DNA of 64,000 nt from Shewanella sp. KT0246 (GTDB lineage: Bacteria > Pseudomonadota > Gammaproteobacteria > Enterobacterales > Shewanellaceae). The notes under the pieces are model-generated. The model saw nothing but the letters and a program-made list of their open reading frames with translations, was not told where the DNA came from and made no database searches. This document shows positions 1 to 11,917 of this stretch, in pieces. Position 1 is the first letter of the stretch; every line of letters starts with the position of its first letter. The stretch covers positions 1 to 64,000 of the forward strand of contig NZ_BPEV01000015.1 in NCBI RefSeq assembly GCF_019654955.1, in the 5' to 3' direction. The position numbers and the translations under genes are program-made.

Positions 1-109
1 CGCCGCTCGTCAGCAAAGAAAGCAAGCTTTCTTCCTGTTACCGCTCGACTTGCATGTGTTAGGCCTGCCGCCAGCGTTCAATCTGAGCCATGATCAAACT
101 CTTCAATTA
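1..109 (-). rRNA. rrs: 16S ribosomal RNA, 5' end (partial)
   Basis: Read on the minus strand, this stretch carries the universal start of bacterial 16S rRNA: GAAGAGTTTGATCATGGCTC followed by the ACACATGCAAGTCGAGCGG segment. The mature 5' end is placed at about 109 by comparison with E. coli numbering. The gene runs off the left edge, so only about the first 109 nucleotides are present. It is transcribed away from secA, from the promoters at 379-540. Confidence 0.97.
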
Positions 110-304
110 AAGTTTTTTGAAACATTCGAAAATGCTTCGGCTCAATGAATTCTGATTACATTATGCAGACTCGGAAGAATCTACATCCTGTTTGTTACAT
201 ATTGCTATGAACACTCATCGTTACATTGATAATAATTTTGATTGCCACCTAAGTGACAATTTCGATTAACTCAACACCTGTGAGTGTCCACACAGATTAC
301 TTGA

Positions 305-320
305 TAAATTGTTAAAGAGC
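305..320 (-). promoter_or_regulatory. rRNA leader boxA antitermination site
   Basis: The minus strand reads GCTCTTTAACAATTTA, matching the boxA element of enterobacterial rrn leaders that recruits the Nus-factor antitermination complex. It lies about 195 nt upstream of the mature 16S end and downstream of both rrn promoters. Confidence 0.85.
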
Positions 321-378
321 GTGGAATCAATTTTTCAGACTCCGCCAGTAGACGCTAGGTCGTTGGCTTGGGATGCGT

Positions 379-406
379 ATTCTACGCAATTCCCTTTTCG
401 CGTCAA
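379..406 (-). promoter_or_regulatory. rrn P2 promoter
   Basis: The minus strand has TTGACG, a 16-bp spacer and TAGAAT, the layout of the second tandem rRNA promoter. It lies about 110 bp closer to the 16S gene than P1. Confidence 0.75.
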
Positions 407-512
407 GTCATTTTTAAACTTATTTAAAAACTATTTTCAGCGTCACTTTACAGTGAACTGATTTGGCGTGTAACCCATGCTAGTGCGTGGTTTGCCGTGT
501 CAGTGGATGCGC

Positions 513-540
513 ATTATAGGCAGATTCTGAAACACCGCAA
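513..540 (-). promoter_or_regulatory. rrn P1 promoter
   Basis: The minus strand has TTGCGG, a 16-bp spacer and TATAAT. A GC-rich discriminator and start region (GCGCATCCACTGACACGG) follows and closely resembles E. coli rrn P1, where it confers stringent control. An A/T-rich stretch upstream (about 541-600) fits an UP element. Confidence 0.85.
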
Positions 541-671
541 GGGCTTTTTTCAATTAATTTCATTTATTTTAAAAGTTTCTATTTAGCCACAAGCTAACCA
601 CTATTAATCCACAATGTTATCCACAAACCAATCCCTAACGCTTGTTTCTTATACTATTTTGCAGATATAAA

Positions 672-697
672 AAAAGCAGCTATTGATAGCTGCTTTT
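672..697 (-). terminator. Rho-independent terminator after secA
   Basis: The stem is 11 bp (672-682 with 687-697) with a 4-nt loop. On the minus strand a run of T follows. It lies 26 bp beyond the secA stop and would end secA transcription before the rRNA promoters. The rest of 541-671 is A/T-rich with no gene seen. Confidence 0.85.
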
Positions 698-722
698 AGA
701 AAATGCGCTTAGGAAAGCTAAA

Positions 723-3443
723 TTAAGTTAGTTTGCCATGGCATTGCTTGTACTTTTTACCTGAACCACATGGACAAGGATCATTACGTCCAACTTTTTC
801 CCCATCACGAATAACCGTTCTTGGAGCTGCCGCTTCGGATTCAGTGTTATCAGTTAATGCTTCTGACGCTGCATGTTGATAATCGCGTTGAATTTTAGCT
901 TCTTCATCGCGACGGCGCTGCTCCATTTCGTCAACATCTGATTGAGCCTGTACTTGAACCTTAGACAATACACTGATGACATCGAGTTTAAGTGACTCTA
1001 GCATTTGCTGGAATAATTCAAAAGATTCACGCTTATACTCTTGCTTAGGATTCTTTTGCGCATAACCACGTAAATGAATACCTTGACGTAAATGGTCCAT
1101 CGCTGCGAGATGCTCTTTCCAAAGGCCATCTAGCGTTTGCAACATAACCGCTTTTTCGAATTGGCGAAGTACTTGTGCACCGACCATTTCTTCTTTAGCT
1201 TTATATGCATCACTCCAACTCGTTACAATTCGCTCACGTAACGTCTCTTCATGTAAGTCATCTTCAGTATCTAACCAATTCTGAATTGTCAGTTTAAGAC
1301 CGTACTCTTGTTCAAGGCGTTGCTCTAGACCTGGAATGTCCCATAACTCTTCAACTGATTGTCGAGGAATGTACTGATCGATTACAGTGCTAACAACATC
1401 TTGCTCAATGTTTGAAATAGTATCTTCGATACTTTCTGCATCCATCAACTCATTACGTTGTGAGTAAACAACTTGGCGTTGGTCATTTGCAACATCATCA
1501 TATTCAAGTAATTGCTTACGAATATCGAAGTTACGCGCTTCAACTTTACGTTGAGCATTTTCAATAGCACGTGATACCCATGGATGCTCGATGGCTTCGC
1601 CTTCTTCCATACCCAGTTTTTTCATCATGCCCGTTACTTTATCTGATGCAAAGATACGCATTAAGCTATCTTCCATTGATAAGTAGAAACGTGAAGAACC
1701 CGCATCACCTTGACGACCAGAACGACCACGTAATTGGTTATCAATACGACGCGACTCATGACGTTCAGTACCAAGAATATGCAGACCACCAGAAGCGATT
1801 ACAGCATCATGACGCACTTGCCATTCAGCTTTGATACGCGCTATTTGATCTTCAGTTGGGTTATTAAGTGCTTCGACTTCAACTTTCCAGTTACCGCCTA
1901 ACACGATATCGGTACCACGACCTGCCATGTTAGTTGCAATCGTTACCGTACCGGCACTACCAGCATCAGCAACAATTTGCGCTTCTTTCTCATGGAATTT
2001 CGCGTTTAGTACAGAGTGTGGGATCTTAGCTTGCTTTAATAACGTTGCTAATAGCTCCGACTGCTCAATCGAAACTGTACCCACAAGTACAGGCTGACCA
2101 CGCTCACGACAACCTTTAATATCGGTAATAATAGCATTGTATTTTTCAGTAGCAGTTAGATAAACCAAATCAGCCATGTCATTACGAACCATCGGCTTAT
2201 TAGTTGGTACTACTACTGTATCAAGTCCGTAAATGTGCTGGAACTCAAATGCTTCAGTATCAGCGGTACCTGTCATACCAGCTAACTTCTCGTATTGGCG
2301 GAAGTAGTTTTGGAATGTAATAGACGCTAACGTTTGGTTTTCGTTTTGAATGTTTACACCTTCTTTAGCTTCTACAGCTTGATGTAAACCTTCAGACCAA
2401 CGACGACCTGGCATTGTACGACCAGTGTGTTCGTCAACAATAATCACTTCACCATCTTGAACAATATAATCTACATCGCGTTCAAACAATGTATGAGCGC
2501 GAAGTGCTGCATTAACGTGATGTAATAAAGAGATGTTGGCAGCCGAATAAAGTGAATCACCTTCGTTTAATACGCCAATATCGATAAGTAGTTGTTCTAC
2601 CTTTTCTTGTCCACGTTCAGTGAAGTGAACTTGTTTTGCTTTTTCATCAACGCTGAAGTCACCTTCACCAATCTCATCTTCGGTGTCTTCTTTCTCTTGG
2701 ACAATAAGATTTGGAATTAGCGTGTTTACTTTGATGTATAGCTCAGAACTGTTTTCAGCAGCGCCTGAAATAATTAGCGGTGTACGCGCTTCATCAATCA
2801 AGATTGAATCGACTTCATCGATTAGTGCATAGTGAAGTGGACGCTGAACTCGCTCTTGTGGCGAAAACGCCATGTTGTCGCGAAGGTAATCAAAACCAAA
2901 CTCGTTGTTAGTACCATAAGTAATATCTGAGTTATACGCTTCTTTCTTTTCAACTTGGCCAAGACCTGCGACGTTAATGCCGACAGTTAAACCTAGAAAT
3001 TCAAAAAGAGGACGGTTATTTTCAGCATCACGGCCAGCAAGATAGTCATTCACTGTAATAACGTGAACACCTTTACCCGTTAAACCATTTAAATATGCAG
3101 GAAGTGTTGCGGTAAGTGTTTTACCTTCACCCGTTCTCATTTCAGCGATACGGTTACTATCTAGCACCATACCACCTAATAATTGGACGTCGAAATGACG
3201 CATTTCGAATACACGCTTTGATGCTTCACGAACTGTAGCAAATGCTTCAGCCATAATAGCTTCTAATGTTTCACCATTTTCTATGCGCTGACGAAACTCT
3301 TCTGTTTTTGCTTTTAGTTCGTCATCAGTCAGCTTTTCATATTCAGCTTCTAATGCATTAATCTTAGTTACAACTTTACCAAGGCCTTTCAAGGTACGGT
3401 CGTTACGACTGCCGAATACTTTTGTCAGTAATTTGCCTAACAT
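723..3443 (-). CDS. secA: Preprotein translocase ATPase SecA
   Basis: SecA is the motor ATPase that pushes unfolded preproteins through SecYEG at the inner membrane. The 906-residue product is the usual size for the family. Visible landmarks are the Walker A segment MRTGEGKT (about residues 102-109), the [11 protein letters not shown] Walker B region (about 210), the [11 protein letters not shown] and NMAGRGTDI helicase motifs, and a C-terminal SecB/zinc-binding [13 protein letters not shown]. The reading frame continues three codons upstream to a GTG at 3452. I prefer the ATG at 3443 because it gives the [13 protein letters not shown] start typical of the family. Neither start has a strong ribosome site. 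The gene is monocistronic, between the M23 gene and the rRNA operon. Confidence 0.97.
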   Translation of the reverse strand: MLGKLLTKVFGSRNDRTLKGLGKVVTKINALEAEYEKLTDDELKAKTEEFRQRIENGETLEAIMAEAFATVREASKRVFEMRHFDVQLLGGMVLDSNRIAEMRTGEGKTLTATLPAYLNGLTGKGVHVITVNDYLAGRDAENNRPLFEFLGLTVGINVAGLGQVEKKEAYNSDITYGTNNEFGFDYLRDNMAFSPQERVQRPLHYALIDEVDSILIDEARTPLIISGAAENSSELYIKVNTLIPNLIVQEKEDTEDEIGEGDFSVDEKAKQVHFTERGQEKVEQLLIDIGVLNEGDSLYSAANISLLHHVNAALRAHTLFERDVDYIVQDGEVIIVDEHTGRTMPGRRWSEGLHQAVEAKEGVNIQNENQTLASITFQNYFRQYEKLAGMTGTADTEAFEFQHIYGLDTVVVPTNKPMVRNDMADLVYLTATEKYNAIITDIKGCRERGQPVLVGTVSIEQSELLATLLKQAKIPHSVLNAKFHEKEAQIVADAGSAGTVTIATNMAGRGTDIVLGGNWKVEVEALNNPTEDQIARIKAEWQVRHDAVIASGGLHILGTERHESRRIDNQLRGRSGRQGDAGSSRFYLSMEDSLMRIFASDKVTGMMKKLGMEEGEAIEHPWVSRAIENAQRKVEARNFDIRKQLLEYDDVANDQRQVVYSQRNELMDAESIEDTISNIEQDVVSTVIDQYIPRQSVEELWDIPGLEQRLEQEYGLKLTIQNWLDTEDDLHEETLRERIVTSWSDAYKAKEEMVGAQVLRQFEKAVMLQTLDGLWKEHLAAMDHLRQGIHLRGYAQKNPKQEYKRESFELFQQMLESLKLDVISVLSKVQVQAQSDVDEMEQRRRDEEAKIQRDYQHAASEALTDNTESEAAAPRTVIRDGEKVGRNDPCPCGSGKKYKQCHGKLT

Positions 3444-3501
3444 CTTAATCACTTATCTCTTGTAGGTTGAGCTCAAATGAGCGACTTAACCGAAAATGTT
3501 A

Positions 3502-4401
3502 TTAACTAGCCTTGCGATACACGAACTTTCTTGGATCTATTTGCTGTCCGTTTCGCAACACTTCGTAATGCACGTGGGGACCGGTCGACCGGCCTGTGCT
3601 ACCCATACTGGCAATTTTATCGCCTTTGGCAACGACGTCACCTAGGTTTACTGACATAGATTTATTGTGCCCATAACGAGTGCGAAGACCATTTCCATGA
3701 TCAATTTCCACAAGCCCGCCATAACCAAGCATATTTCCTGACCATGTAACTACGCCTGCAGCAGTAGCAATCACATCGCCGCCTTCCTTGCCCGCAAAAT
3801 CAATGCCTTTATGCAATGTTCTACGACCATTAAAAGGGTCATTTCGTAAACCGTAGGGCGAAGATAACCAACCTTTAACGATTGGTCGCCCTGATATATA
3901 ACGTTCTTTATCTATATGGAGATTAGTTGCCACTGTTTCAAGTAGTGATAACTGAACATTATTATTATCAATTCTGGAGGCCAACTGTGACATGTCATCT
4001 AACAGTTGGTTTAATTCAACACCTGCGCCTATTTCACTTAACCCACCGACACCCACTTCGGTAGAAAAATCGAACTGATCTTCAAGTAAATTATTTTCGG
4101 CAACTTGCTGGCCTAACGCCTCAAGACGAGTAACGTTAGCTTGCATACGCGCGACGTGGGCAACTAAGGTGCTTAATTGTGTTTCTGTCGCTTTTTTGAG
4201 ATTAATGACTTGTTGTTTTTGCTGTTCGCGCAATTTCTGATTTTCATCAACTTTGGTTTGCTGCGCAGCAAAACGATCAGCACTCTGCTGGTAAAGACCA
4301 GTTCCTGCCGCCACTAAAAGGATAGGTAGAAGTAACCAACGTTTGCTAGGATGCCAACGCGTTACTCCATTTCGACCTTGAATAAAAACTGTTACACTCA
4401 T
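3502..4401 (-). CDS. M23-family membrane-anchored metallopeptidase
   Basis: This is a 299-residue LytM/M23 peptidase, probably a periplasmic peptidoglycan endopeptidase or an activator of amidases. It has a short cytoplasmic start and one membrane segment (about 21-36). A heptad-rich coiled coil follows (about 45-105), then the M23 domain (about 165-295) with HKGID (H197, D201) and the HVHYE box (H276, H278). All zinc and catalytic histidines are present, so it should be active rather than a degenerate EnvC-type protein. It lies just upstream of secA on the same strand and diverges from dciA, with only 27 bp between their starts. Confidence 0.88.
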   Translation of the reverse strand: MSVTVFIQGRNGVTRWHPSKRWLLLPILLVAAGTGLYQQSADRFAAQQTKVDENQKLREQQKQQVINLKKATETQLSTLVAHVARMQANVTRLEALGQQVAENNLLEDQFDFSTEVGVGGLSEIGAGVELNQLLDDMSQLASRIDNNNVQLSLLETVATNLHIDKERYISGRPIVKGWLSSPYGLRNDPFNGRRTLHKGIDFAGKEGGDVIATAAGVVTWSGNMLGYGGLVEIDHGNGLRTRYGHNKSMSVNLGDVVAKGDKIASMGSTGRSTGPHVHYEVLRNGQQIDPRKFVYRKAS

Positions 4402-4428
4402 AGCCTAACTCAGCCATCTTATTATCAT

Positions 4429-4881
4429 ATGAAAAAGCCCCCTCAAGATCTCAGTAGATTACTACATCAATCGGGAACATTACCGGAACTCGCTGAGAAA
4501 GCAGAACTGTTAAACCAACTGAATAACTACGTTAAGCAGTGCTTAAATGGTCCTGTTAGTGAACAGCTAAAAGTCGCTAATCTTCGTCAGGGTGTTCTTG
4601 TTATTGAAACTACTTCGGCTGCATGGGCTGCTAGAATAAATTTCCAAAAGACCAAACTACTGCAACAACTTCAGGAAGAAACGCTTCCAATGCTTACCGC
4701 TATAGAGGTTAAAGTCAACCCAGGGATAGCAATTACGCCAAGTAAAGCACCAACTAATTATGCAAAAATCAGCCCTGCAGCTGCACAACACCTGCAGTCA
4801 TTGGCTGATCACGTAGAAGGTTCTCTTGGCGAAAAACTAAAACGGCTGGCTGCATTAGCCAGCCGTAATAGGCAATCTTAA
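4429..4881 (+). CDS. dciA: DciA-like (DUF721) helicase-loading protein
   Basis: This 150-residue DUF721 protein belongs to the family renamed DciA, which helps load the replicative helicase DnaB in bacteria lacking the phage-derived DnaC loader. The fold lies in the first ~110 residues (LLNQLNNYVKQCL through the WAARINFQKTKLLQQL stretch). The tail from about 105 looks flexible. The frame is open back to 4351, but the ATG at 4429 is chosen because upstream codons overlap the divergent M23 gene and do not resemble the family. It converges on lpxC with a 5-bp gap. Confidence 0.85.
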   Translation: MKKPPQDLSRLLHQSGTLPELAEKAELLNQLNNYVKQCLNGPVSEQLKVANLRQGVLVIETTSAAWAARINFQKTKLLQQLQEETLPMLTAIEVKVNPGIAITPSKAPTNYAKISPAAAQHLQSLADHVEGSLGEKLKRLAALASRNRQS

Positions 4882-4886
4882 TATTT

Positions 4887-5807
4887 TTACGCTAAAGATA
4901 CAGCGCCTGGCACCATGAAACTAAGTGGTACATCAACTTCATTCTCAAAGCTGACCAATTCCCAAGCTTCTTGTTGTGCAAGTAATGCTCTAACCAATTG
5001 GTTATTTAAAGCATGACCTGTTTTATATGCACAGAACTCACCAACAATGGCATGTCCTGCTACATATAAATCACCAAATGCGTCAAGAATCTTATGCTTA
5101 ACAAATTCGTCCTCATATCGCAGACCGTCAGGGTTAAGGACACGATATTCATCAAGCACAACAGCATTTTCCATGCTGCCACCTAATGCTAAATTGTTAG
5201 CACGCAGGTATTCGATATCTTGCATAAAGCCGAACGTTCTAGCACGACTAATATCTTTAACAAAAGCAGATGTTGAAAAATCCATCACCATATGTTGTTG
5301 ACTGCGCGAAATTTCAGGGTGATTAAAGTCAATTTTGAAATCAACTCTGAAGCCTTTGAATGGCTTTAACTCTGCCCACTTATCACCGTCTTCAACGCGA
5401 ATAGTTTGATTGATTTTGATATATTTTTTAGCTACCGATTGTTCTTTTATACCCGCGCTTTGCAGTAAAAAAACAAACGGACTTGCACTGCCATCCATAA
5501 TCGGGATTTCAGGAGCATCAACTTCGATAACAGCGTTATCTATGCCAAGGCCTGCAAGTGCTGCAAATAAATGTTCGATAGTAGAAATGCGAACACCTTC
5601 ATCATTAACTAATGCCGTACACATAGTTGTTTCACGAACAAGATGAGCCTTTGCAGGAATTTCCACTGCAGGGCTTAAATCTGTACGTCTAAGTACGATA
5701 CCAGTGTTGACAGGTGCGGGCATAATGCACAGAGTTACCTTGTTGCCGGAATGCAATCCGACACCAGTACTCTTCACCATTTTTTGAACAGTTCTTTGAA
5801 AAATCAT
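4887..5807 (-). CDS. lpxC: UDP-3-O-acyl-N-acetylglucosamine deacetylase LpxC
   Basis: LpxC carries out the committed step of lipid A synthesis, removing acetate from UDP-3-O-acyl-GlcNAc with a catalytic zinc. The 306-residue length is typical. The zinc ligands are visible as the histidine in [12 protein letters not shown] and the histidine and aspartate of [10 protein letters not shown], with a GHAIVGEF strand nearby. It is the last gene of the dcw cluster. The 205 bp between it and ftsZ could hold its own promoter, as in E. coli, but I cannot place one firmly. Confidence 0.97.
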   Translation of the reverse strand: MIFQRTVQKMVKSTGVGLHSGNKVTLCIMPAPVNTGIVLRRTDLSPAVEIPAKAHLVRETTMCTALVNDEGVRISTIEHLFAALAGLGIDNAVIEVDAPEIPIMDGSASPFVFLLQSAGIKEQSVAKKYIKINQTIRVEDGDKWAELKPFKGFRVDFKIDFNHPEISRSQQHMVMDFSTSAFVKDISRARTFGFMQDIEYLRANNLALGGSMENAVVLDEYRVLNPDGLRYEDEFVKHKILDAFGDLYVAGHAIVGEFCAYKTGHALNNQLVRALLAQQEAWELVSFENEVDVPLSFMVPGAVSLA

Positions 5808-6012
5808 TCAGTTACCCGTTTTAATCACTTTTAAATAAACATTCTTGAGCTATATATACTGAGTATACCCAGTAAGCTGAGGCGGTATACTACCATAAAA
5901 TTGTCTTTTCACAAAAAAACACCCTTTACAGTCTTTTTATCCGCCTCTACTTACATAAGCAACATTTTATCAACATCTTAGGCTTTCTAGATTTTCATTT
6001 TACTATCAGCAA

Positions 6013-7194
6013 CTAATCAGCTTGCTTACGTAAAAATGCTGGAATATCTAAGTAATCACCGTCAACTCGTGCTGCAGGTTGCGCTGCTTGCTGAGGAGCA
6101 GGAACAGCGTTGCCTGTAGGTGCAACATAGCTTGATGCTACATTTTGCTCTTCAACTGGCTCAACTTTTGTCTCAACAACTGGAGCAGGCTCTGGGCGTG
6201 AAACAGGCTTAGTCACTAATTGGATATCAGGCTTTTTCTCAGCGCCAATACCTGTAGCAACAACTGTTACACGTAACTCTTCACTCATTTCTGGATCAAT
6301 CACAGCGCCAACAACCACTGTTGCATTATCAGATGCATAAGCTTTAACGTGATTACCCACAGTTTCTAGCTCTTCAATACTGATGTCCATACCTGCTGTG
6401 ATGTTAACTAATACGCCGCGCGCACCAGCTAGATCAATATCTTCAAGTAATGGACTTGCAACAGCCGCTTCAGCAGCTTCTTCAGCACGGTCATCACCAG
6501 TAGCAACGCCTGTGCCCATCATGGCATTACCCATTTCAGACATTACCGTTTTAACGTCGGCGAAATCCACGTTGATTAAACCAGGACGAGTAATTAACTC
6601 AGCAATACCCTGCACAGCGCCTAATAAAACATTGTTGGCTGCAGCAAACGCATCCAGTAGCGAAGTACCACGACCCAATACTTTTAGTAACTTTTCATTT
6701 GGGATAGTGATAAGCGAATCAACATGCTTTGCAAGTTCAGCAATACCTTGATCGGCAAATGTCATGCGCTTCTTGCCTTCAAAAGGAAAAGGCTTAGTTA
6801 CAACTGCAACGGTTAAAATACCTTCTTCACGAGCAATCTCAGCAACGACAGGTGCAGCACCAGTACCAGTACCACCACCCATGCCTGCAGCGATAAAGAC
6901 CATATCCGAGCCTTTAATTGCAGCGCGGATATTTTCTTTATCTTCAACAGCAGCTTGGCGACCTACATCAGGGTTTGCTCCAGCACCTAGACCTTTAGTG
7001 ACATCACGTCCTAATTGAATCGTAGAGCCAGCACCTGACTTGCGTAATGCCTGAGCATCCGTATTCGTTACGATAAACTCAACACCTTCGATGCTGTGTT
7101 TAACCATATGTTCGACAGCGTTACCGCCACCACCACCGACGCCGATGACCTTGATCACCGCTTCGTCATTATGTGTGTCCATGATCTCAAACAT
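6013..7194 (-). CDS. ftsZ: Cell division protein FtsZ
   Basis: FtsZ is the tubulin-like GTPase that polymerises into the division ring. The 393-residue product has the GTP-binding signature [16 protein letters not shown], the N-terminal [14 protein letters not shown] loop and the T7-loop region. A Pro/Gln-rich linker (about 315-380) ends in the conserved C-terminal peptide [14 protein letters not shown], which binds FtsA, ZipA and SlmA. ACGGAG lies 8 nt before the ATG. It is 26 bp downstream of ftsA in the same operon. SlmA, a negative regulator of FtsZ, is encoded at 41304. Confidence 0.98.
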   Translation of the reverse strand: MFEIMDTHNDEAVIKVIGVGGGGGNAVEHMVKHSIEGVEFIVTNTDAQALRKSGAGSTIQLGRDVTKGLGAGANPDVGRQAAVEDKENIRAAIKGSDMVFIAAGMGGGTGTGAAPVVAEIAREEGILTVAVVTKPFPFEGKKRMTFADQGIAELAKHVDSLITIPNEKLLKVLGRGTSLLDAFAAANNVLLGAVQGIAELITRPGLINVDFADVKTVMSEMGNAMMGTGVATGDDRAEEAAEAAVASPLLEDIDLAGARGVLVNITAGMDISIEELETVGNHVKAYASDNATVVVGAVIDPEMSEELRVTVVATGIGAEKKPDIQLVTKPVSRPEPAPVVETKVEPVEEQNVASSYVAPTGNAVPAPQQAAQPAARVDGDYLDIPAFLRKQAD

Positions 7195-7220
7195 TGTCTG
7201 ATCTCCGTTAGTCTGCGTTA

Positions 7221-8456
7221 TTAAAATTCACCCTTAAACCAGCTTTTGACCCGATTCAAAAGACTGGTAACCCCTTGACGTTCAGGACGTTCGAACTGAC
7301 GTTCGATAACACGTCTGGCGCCATAATGAAGCAGCCCTATTCCAGTAGAATAGACAGGCTGATCCACGTATTCATTTAACCCTTTTACTGGTAGCGGTGA
7401 GGCTACCCTAACTGGCATGCCGAAAGTCGCTTCAGCAATATCAACAGCACCTGTTATAGATGCTGTACCGCCTGTTAATACTATGCCTGCGGCTATTTGA
7501 TCTTCTAAACCACAGTCAGTTAATTCTTTTAATACCAGTTCAAATAATTCCTGATATCTTGGCTCAACCACTTCCGCTAATGTATGACGAGACATACTCC
7601 GTGATGGTCGCCCACCTACTGAAGGCACTTCAATGCTGTCTTCACGGCTCACCATTGAGCTTCTTGCACTGGCAAATTGCACTTTTATCTGTTCAGCATG
7701 AGTTAATGGTGTTCTAAAAATCTTAGCGATATCACTGGTCACTTGATTACCAGCAACCGATATCACGGCACAATGTCTCAATGCACCATTGGTATAAACA
7801 GCAATATCAGTGGTTCCGCCACCAATATCGACAATACACACACCTAAGTCTTTTTCATCATTGGTCAATACTGAATCAGCAGAAGCAATACCAGAAAAAA
7901 CTAAGTCATCTACTGTTAAGCCACAACGCTCAACACTCTTGGTGATATTTTTTGCCATATCATTGGCACAGGTGACAATATGAGCTTTCGCTTCCATTCG
8001 CATACCTGACATACCGATAGGGCTTTTAATACCATCTTGAACGTCAATTGAATATTCTTGCGGTAACACGTGTAAAATCCGTCTTTCTGTCGGAATTTTT
8101 ACCGACCGCGCAGTATGAATAACATTATCAACGTCTTCTTGTGTCACTTCCTCATCGTTAATAGACACCATGCCATTTTCGTTCTGACATGCGATGTGCT
8201 TACCTGAAATACTTAAATACACTGATGATACTTGGCAATCGGCCATTAACTCAGCTTGATCTAGTGCTCGTTGCACACTTTTAACGATAGAGTCCAAATC
8301 ATTCACGCCACCTTTGTCCATCCCACGTGAAGGGTGATTGCCTAAACCGACCACGCTAATCTCACCATCAGGCAGTACTTCACCAATGATCACTGCGACC
8401 TTGGACGTACCAATGTCTAAGCCTACGATAAGATTTCTTTCCTGATTCTTGGTCAT
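7221..8456 (-). CDS. ftsA: Cell division protein FtsA
   Basis: FtsA is the actin-like ATPase that tethers FtsZ filaments to the membrane and recruits later division proteins. The 411-residue product starts [19 protein letters not shown] (phosphate-1 motif) and has the [13 protein letters not shown] phosphate-2 motif and the GIVLTGGTA adenosine motif. It ends in an amphipathic tail ([14 protein letters not shown]) for membrane binding. The ATG follows the ftsQ stop directly, implying translational coupling. Confidence 0.98.
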   Translation of the reverse strand: MTKNQERNLIVGLDIGTSKVAVIIGEVLPDGEISVVGLGNHPSRGMDKGGVNDLDSIVKSVQRALDQAELMADCQVSSVYLSISGKHIACQNENGMVSINDEEVTQEDVDNVIHTARSVKIPTERRILHVLPQEYSIDVQDGIKSPIGMSGMRMEAKAHIVTCANDMAKNITKSVERCGLTVDDLVFSGIASADSVLTNDEKDLGVCIVDIGGGTTDIAVYTNGALRHCAVISVAGNQVTSDIAKIFRTPLTHAEQIKVQFASARSSMVSREDSIEVPSVGGRPSRSMSRHTLAEVVEPRYQELFELVLKELTDCGLEDQIAAGIVLTGGTASITGAVDIAEATFGMPVRVASPLPVKGLNEYVDQPVYSTGIGLLHYGARRVIERQFERPERQGVTSLLNRVKSWFKGEF

Positions 8457-9269
8457 TTAGTGTCGACTCTCTGTTTTAGTATCGTCCCAGCCAACGGCGA
8501 CTCCGGTGTCATAGCGCAAATCGATGGTTGCTATTGGCTTTTGATTGCGTGTTATTTCAGGGTAAACATTAATAAATCTTTGTATTCTAGACATTTTATC
8601 TTCTCTACCTAGTTCAAGCAGAATGCCGTTATCTAACGTTGCATGCCATGCATGCCTTGGGCTTAAACTTAAACTTGCTAGCTTAAATCCATTAATACTT
8701 AATAAATCAGACAATTGCTGATAACTAGTTAACACTTCAGAAGACATTTCTTCTGGGCCTGAAAGGAGTGGCAAACGCTCGATACTTTCATGAGGTTGCG
8801 CCACAAAAACTTCACCATTAATGTTTAACCAATCATCGCCATTCCAATGAGCTACAGCATGTTGCTCTTGCAAAGTAACCTTAAGCTTTGCAGGCCACTC
8901 TCGTCTTACAGAGGCATGATAAACCCAAGGTAACGCCTCTAATGCTTGCTGCACTTCACCTACATCGGCACTAAAAAAACTACGTTCCATCAATGCCTGC
9001 AAAGCCGCTTGAATTTCAGCATCTGAGGTATAAACTCGCTCACCTTTTATCGCGACAGCATCTATTGGCAATGCATCGGCATCATTAAGCAGTACATTTA
9101 ACTTCAAACCTGCCCAAACTATTGTGAGCAATACCGTCAATAAAAACAGCAAACCTGTATACAAGTACCAATTGACTTCACTCAAATGGCCTTTCAGTTG
9201 GCGAGCTTTATCACTCCACGCCACAGTTAATGCAACTCCAAACTGTACACTGTCACTTTCATTGGGCAA
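8457..9269 (-). CDS. ftsQ: Cell division protein FtsQ
   Basis: FtsQ is the bitopic division protein that bridges early and late divisome components through the FtsB/FtsL complex. This 270-residue frame has a membrane segment (about 36-55), a POTRA domain beginning near VAIKGERVYTSDAEIQAAL, and the FtsQ domain with PWVYHASVRREWPAKLKVTL. The start is uncertain: 9269 is a TTG without a clear ribosome site, and a GTG at 9224 would remove 15 residues. The 103 bp separating it from murC is where many relatives carry ddl; none is present here. Confidence 0.92.
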   Translation of the reverse strand: MPNESDSVQFGVALTVAWSDKARQLKGHLSEVNWYLYTGLLFLLTVLLTIVWAGLKLNVLLNDADALPIDAVAIKGERVYTSDAEIQAALQALMERSFFSADVGEVQQALEALPWVYHASVRREWPAKLKVTLQEQHAVAHWNGDDWLNINGEVFVAQPHESIERLPLLSGPEEMSSEVLTSYQQLSDLLSINGFKLASLSLSPRHAWHATLDNGILLELGREDKMSRIQRFINVYPEITRNQKPIATIDLRYDTGVAVGWDDTKTESRH

Positions 9270-9372
9270 TCCACCATTATATCTAGCATACTGACGGTAT
9301 TAAAGCTTATATTTACAAACAGTTATAATATAAAATTCATTCATCAATTATTAGCATCCGCCAGTTTGACAA

Positions 9373-10815
9373 TTACTTATCGAAGCCTAAATTACTCGAT
9401 GACAATAACTTCGACAATGCACCGATATTACCTGCACCTTGGGTCAGCAATAAGTCACCCTCTTGCAGCACATCTGGCAATACATCAGCTAATAGTTCAG
9501 GTGATGCCACAAAAATCGGGTCGACCTGCCCACGTAATCTAATTGAGCGACACAAGGCTCGACCATCTGCGCCAGGTATAACGCTTTCGCCTGCAGCATA
9601 AACATCTAGCAACAATAGGCCGTCAACTTGCGATAACACTTCAACAAAGTCTTCGTACAAGTCACGTGTTCTACTAAAACGATGTGGTTGATATGCCATA
9701 ACTAAGCGTTTATCAGGCCAACCAGCTCTAGCCGCTTTAATCGTTGCTAATACTTCGCTTGGGTGATGGCCATAATCATCAACCAACATCACCTTGCCAT
9801 TCGGAGTATCAAACTCACCAAGATGTTGGAAACGTCTGCCAATACCCTCAAACTCTGCTAACGCAGCAACGATAGCGTCATCAGCAATATCATCTTCACT
9901 GGCAACAGCAATGGCCGCTAATGCATTTAACACGTTATGCTCACCAGGAAGATTCAATACAATATCTAAATCTTCACGGTTTTTACGGCGAACACTAAAC
10001 TGACTCTGATGTCCCACTTGTTTAAAGTTAAGTGCTTGAACATCAGCAATATCACTAAAGCCATAAGTGACAACTTGTCTGCCCACTCTTGGCATTATCT
10101 CTTGAATGACTTCATCATCGATACACATCACAGCAACGCCGTAAAAAGGCAAGTTATGTAAAAAGTCCACAAAGGTGGTTTTCAACTTTTCAAAATCGCC
10201 ACCGTACGTGTCCATATGATCAGCTTCGATGTTAGTGATAACACTAACCATTGGCTGTAAGTGCAAAAAACTTGCATCGCTCTCATCTGCTTCGGCAATC
10301 AAATAACGACTGGTACCTAAACGTGCGTTGGTACCTGCACTATTTAACAAACCACCAATAACAAACGTAGGATCGCGCTCAGCTTGACCATAAACGCTAG
10401 CAATTAAACTGGTTGTCGTTGTTTTACCGTGAGTACCAGCAATAGCTACACCATGACGATAACGCATCAACTCTGCTAACATTTCAGCACGGCGAACGAT
10501 TGGAATTCGGCGCTCTTTTGCTGCAATAATTTCAGGATTTTCTTTATCAATTGCGGTCGAAACCACGACAACATCAACGTCTGCAACACTTTCAGCCTGA
10601 TGACCAATAATGATCTTCGCACCTAAACTTTCTAATCTTTCGGTAACACTGTTAACAGCGATATCTGAGCCACTGATCTGATAACCTTCGTTAACTAATA
10701 CTTCGGCTATCCCGCCCATACCAGCTCCGCCTATGCCGACGAAATGGATTTTCTTTATCCTTCTCATCTCTGGGATCATGGTGCGTAATTGGGCATACTT
10801 TTCTGTTTTAGTCAT
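9373..10815 (-). CDS. murC: UDP-N-acetylmuramate--L-alanine ligase MurC
   Basis: MurC adds the first amino acid, L-alanine, to UDP-MurNAc in the cytoplasm. The 480-residue protein has the N-terminal UDP-binding Rossmann loop ([17 protein letters not shown]), the ATP-binding [13 protein letters not shown] and the Mur-ligase C-terminal domain ([14 protein letters not shown]). The ATG is preceded by AAAGGA at 5 nt. It starts one base after the murG stop and is probably coupled to it. Confidence 0.98.
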   Translation of the reverse strand: MTKTEKYAQLRTMIPEMRRIKKIHFVGIGGAGMGGIAEVLVNEGYQISGSDIAVNSVTERLESLGAKIIIGHQAESVADVDVVVVSTAIDKENPEIIAAKERRIPIVRRAEMLAELMRYRHGVAIAGTHGKTTTTSLIASVYGQAERDPTFVIGGLLNSAGTNARLGTSRYLIAEADESDASFLHLQPMVSVITNIEADHMDTYGGDFEKLKTTFVDFLHNLPFYGVAVMCIDDEVIQEIMPRVGRQVVTYGFSDIADVQALNFKQVGHQSQFSVRRKNREDLDIVLNLPGEHNVLNALAAIAVASEDDIADDAIVAALAEFEGIGRRFQHLGEFDTPNGKVMLVDDYGHHPSEVLATIKAARAGWPDKRLVMAYQPHRFSRTRDLYEDFVEVLSQVDGLLLLDVYAAGESVIPGADGRALCRSIRLRGQVDPIFVASPELLADVLPDVLQEGDLLLTQGAGNIGALSKLLSSSNLGFDK

Positions 10816-10816
10816 T

Positions 10817-11917
10817 TCAATCCTTTCGTGCTAATTCAGCACAAATACTCGCTACACGTTGGGTTGCATCTAACACTGCAACACTTCTGGCTTGTTGCGC
10901 CATCTCTAAAACAACGTGTCTTTCTTCAGCAAAAAGGGTTAACTTCTCGGCTAAATTATCTGCGTTTAATATGGTTTGCGGTAATAAAAATGCCGCACCG
11001 GCTTCTACTAATACTGAAGCGTTTTTTGTTTGATGATCGTCAACCGCATGGGGATATGGCACCAAAATACTGGCTCTACCCACTGCAGCTAATTCAGAAA
11101 CGGTTAATGCTCCTGAGCGACAAACCACAACATCGGCCCAGCGATAAGCGGCTTCCATGTCATCTATAAATTCTGCCACATTGACACTGGCCGCTTGACC
11201 CTTGTCTTGATAGTGACTTTTCACGGTAGGCTCATTTCCTTTACCTACCTGATGCCATACCGTAATCGAGTGTTGTTGGCTAAGTTGCCCTACAACATCA
11301 GGCATCACATCGTTAAATATCTTTGCACCTAAGCTGCCACCCACCACTAATACTTTTAATGCGGTGTCGTCACATACCTTTGCAGTTTGCCCTAACTCGA
11401 TTAACTCTTGTCGAATCGGATTACCCACTACCTCGGAGTTCGTCGCTGGTAAAAAGGTATTCGGAAACGCACATAGCACTTTGCTAGCGATTCTTGATAA
11501 CAACTTATTTGTCATCCCCGGTATCGCATTTTGCTCATGCAATACTAATGGGATGCCTGAAATTCTTGCTGCGACTCCACCTGGACCACTAGCAAAGCCA
11601 CCCATGCCTAAAATTACGTCCGGCTGATATTCATTGATAAAAGCCTTAGCTTGCATGATGGAGCGTAAAATTTTATATGGCGCAGCGAGCTTTCTAATGA
11701 TGCCATTGCCACGCACGCCCTTAATATCAATGAACTCAATATCAAAACCGTGTTGAGGCACTAAACGCGCCTCCATTCTATCTGCTGTACCTAACCAGCG
11801 TACTTGCCAGCCTTTTTTAGCTAGCGCTTTTGCTACAGCTAACGCCGGGAATACATGTCCACCCGTGCCGCCAGCCATCACCAATAATTTAGGTGCATCT
11901 GTCATATTAGGGCTCAT
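10817..11917 (-). CDS. murG: Lipid II synthase MurG
   Basis: MurG is the membrane-associated GT-B glycosyltransferase that moves GlcNAc from UDP-GlcNAc to lipid I, giving lipid II. The 366-residue sequence has [16 protein letters not shown] at the N-terminus, [13 protein letters not shown] in the middle, and the UDP-GlcNAc site [17 protein letters not shown] in the C-terminal half. Its ATG overlaps the ftsW stop as ATGA, with AGGGAG about 8 nt upstream. Confidence 0.98.
   Translation of the reverse strand: MSPNMTDAPKLLVMAGGTGGHVFPALAVAKALAKKGWQVRWLGTADRMEARLVPQHGFDIEFIDIKGVRGNGIIRKLAAPYKILRSIMQAKAFINEYQPDVILGMGGFASGPGGVAARISGIPLVLHEQNAIPGMTNKLLSRIASKVLCAFPNTFLPATNSEVVGNPIRQELIELGQTAKVCDDTALKVLVVGGSLGAKIFNDVMPDVVGQLSQQHSITVWHQVGKGNEPTVKSHYQDKGQAASVNVAEFIDDMEAAYRWADVVVCRSGALTVSELAAVGRASILVPYPHAVDDHQTKNASVLVEAGAAFLLPQTILNADNLAEKLTLFAEERHVVLEMAQQARSVAVLDATQRVASICAELARKD

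Noticed and set aside
617-625. Perfect DnaA-box sequence TTATCCACA near the rRNA promoter
   Set aside because: A single isolated box; no cluster and no dnaA, dnaN or gidA gene nearby. It does not support a replication origin.
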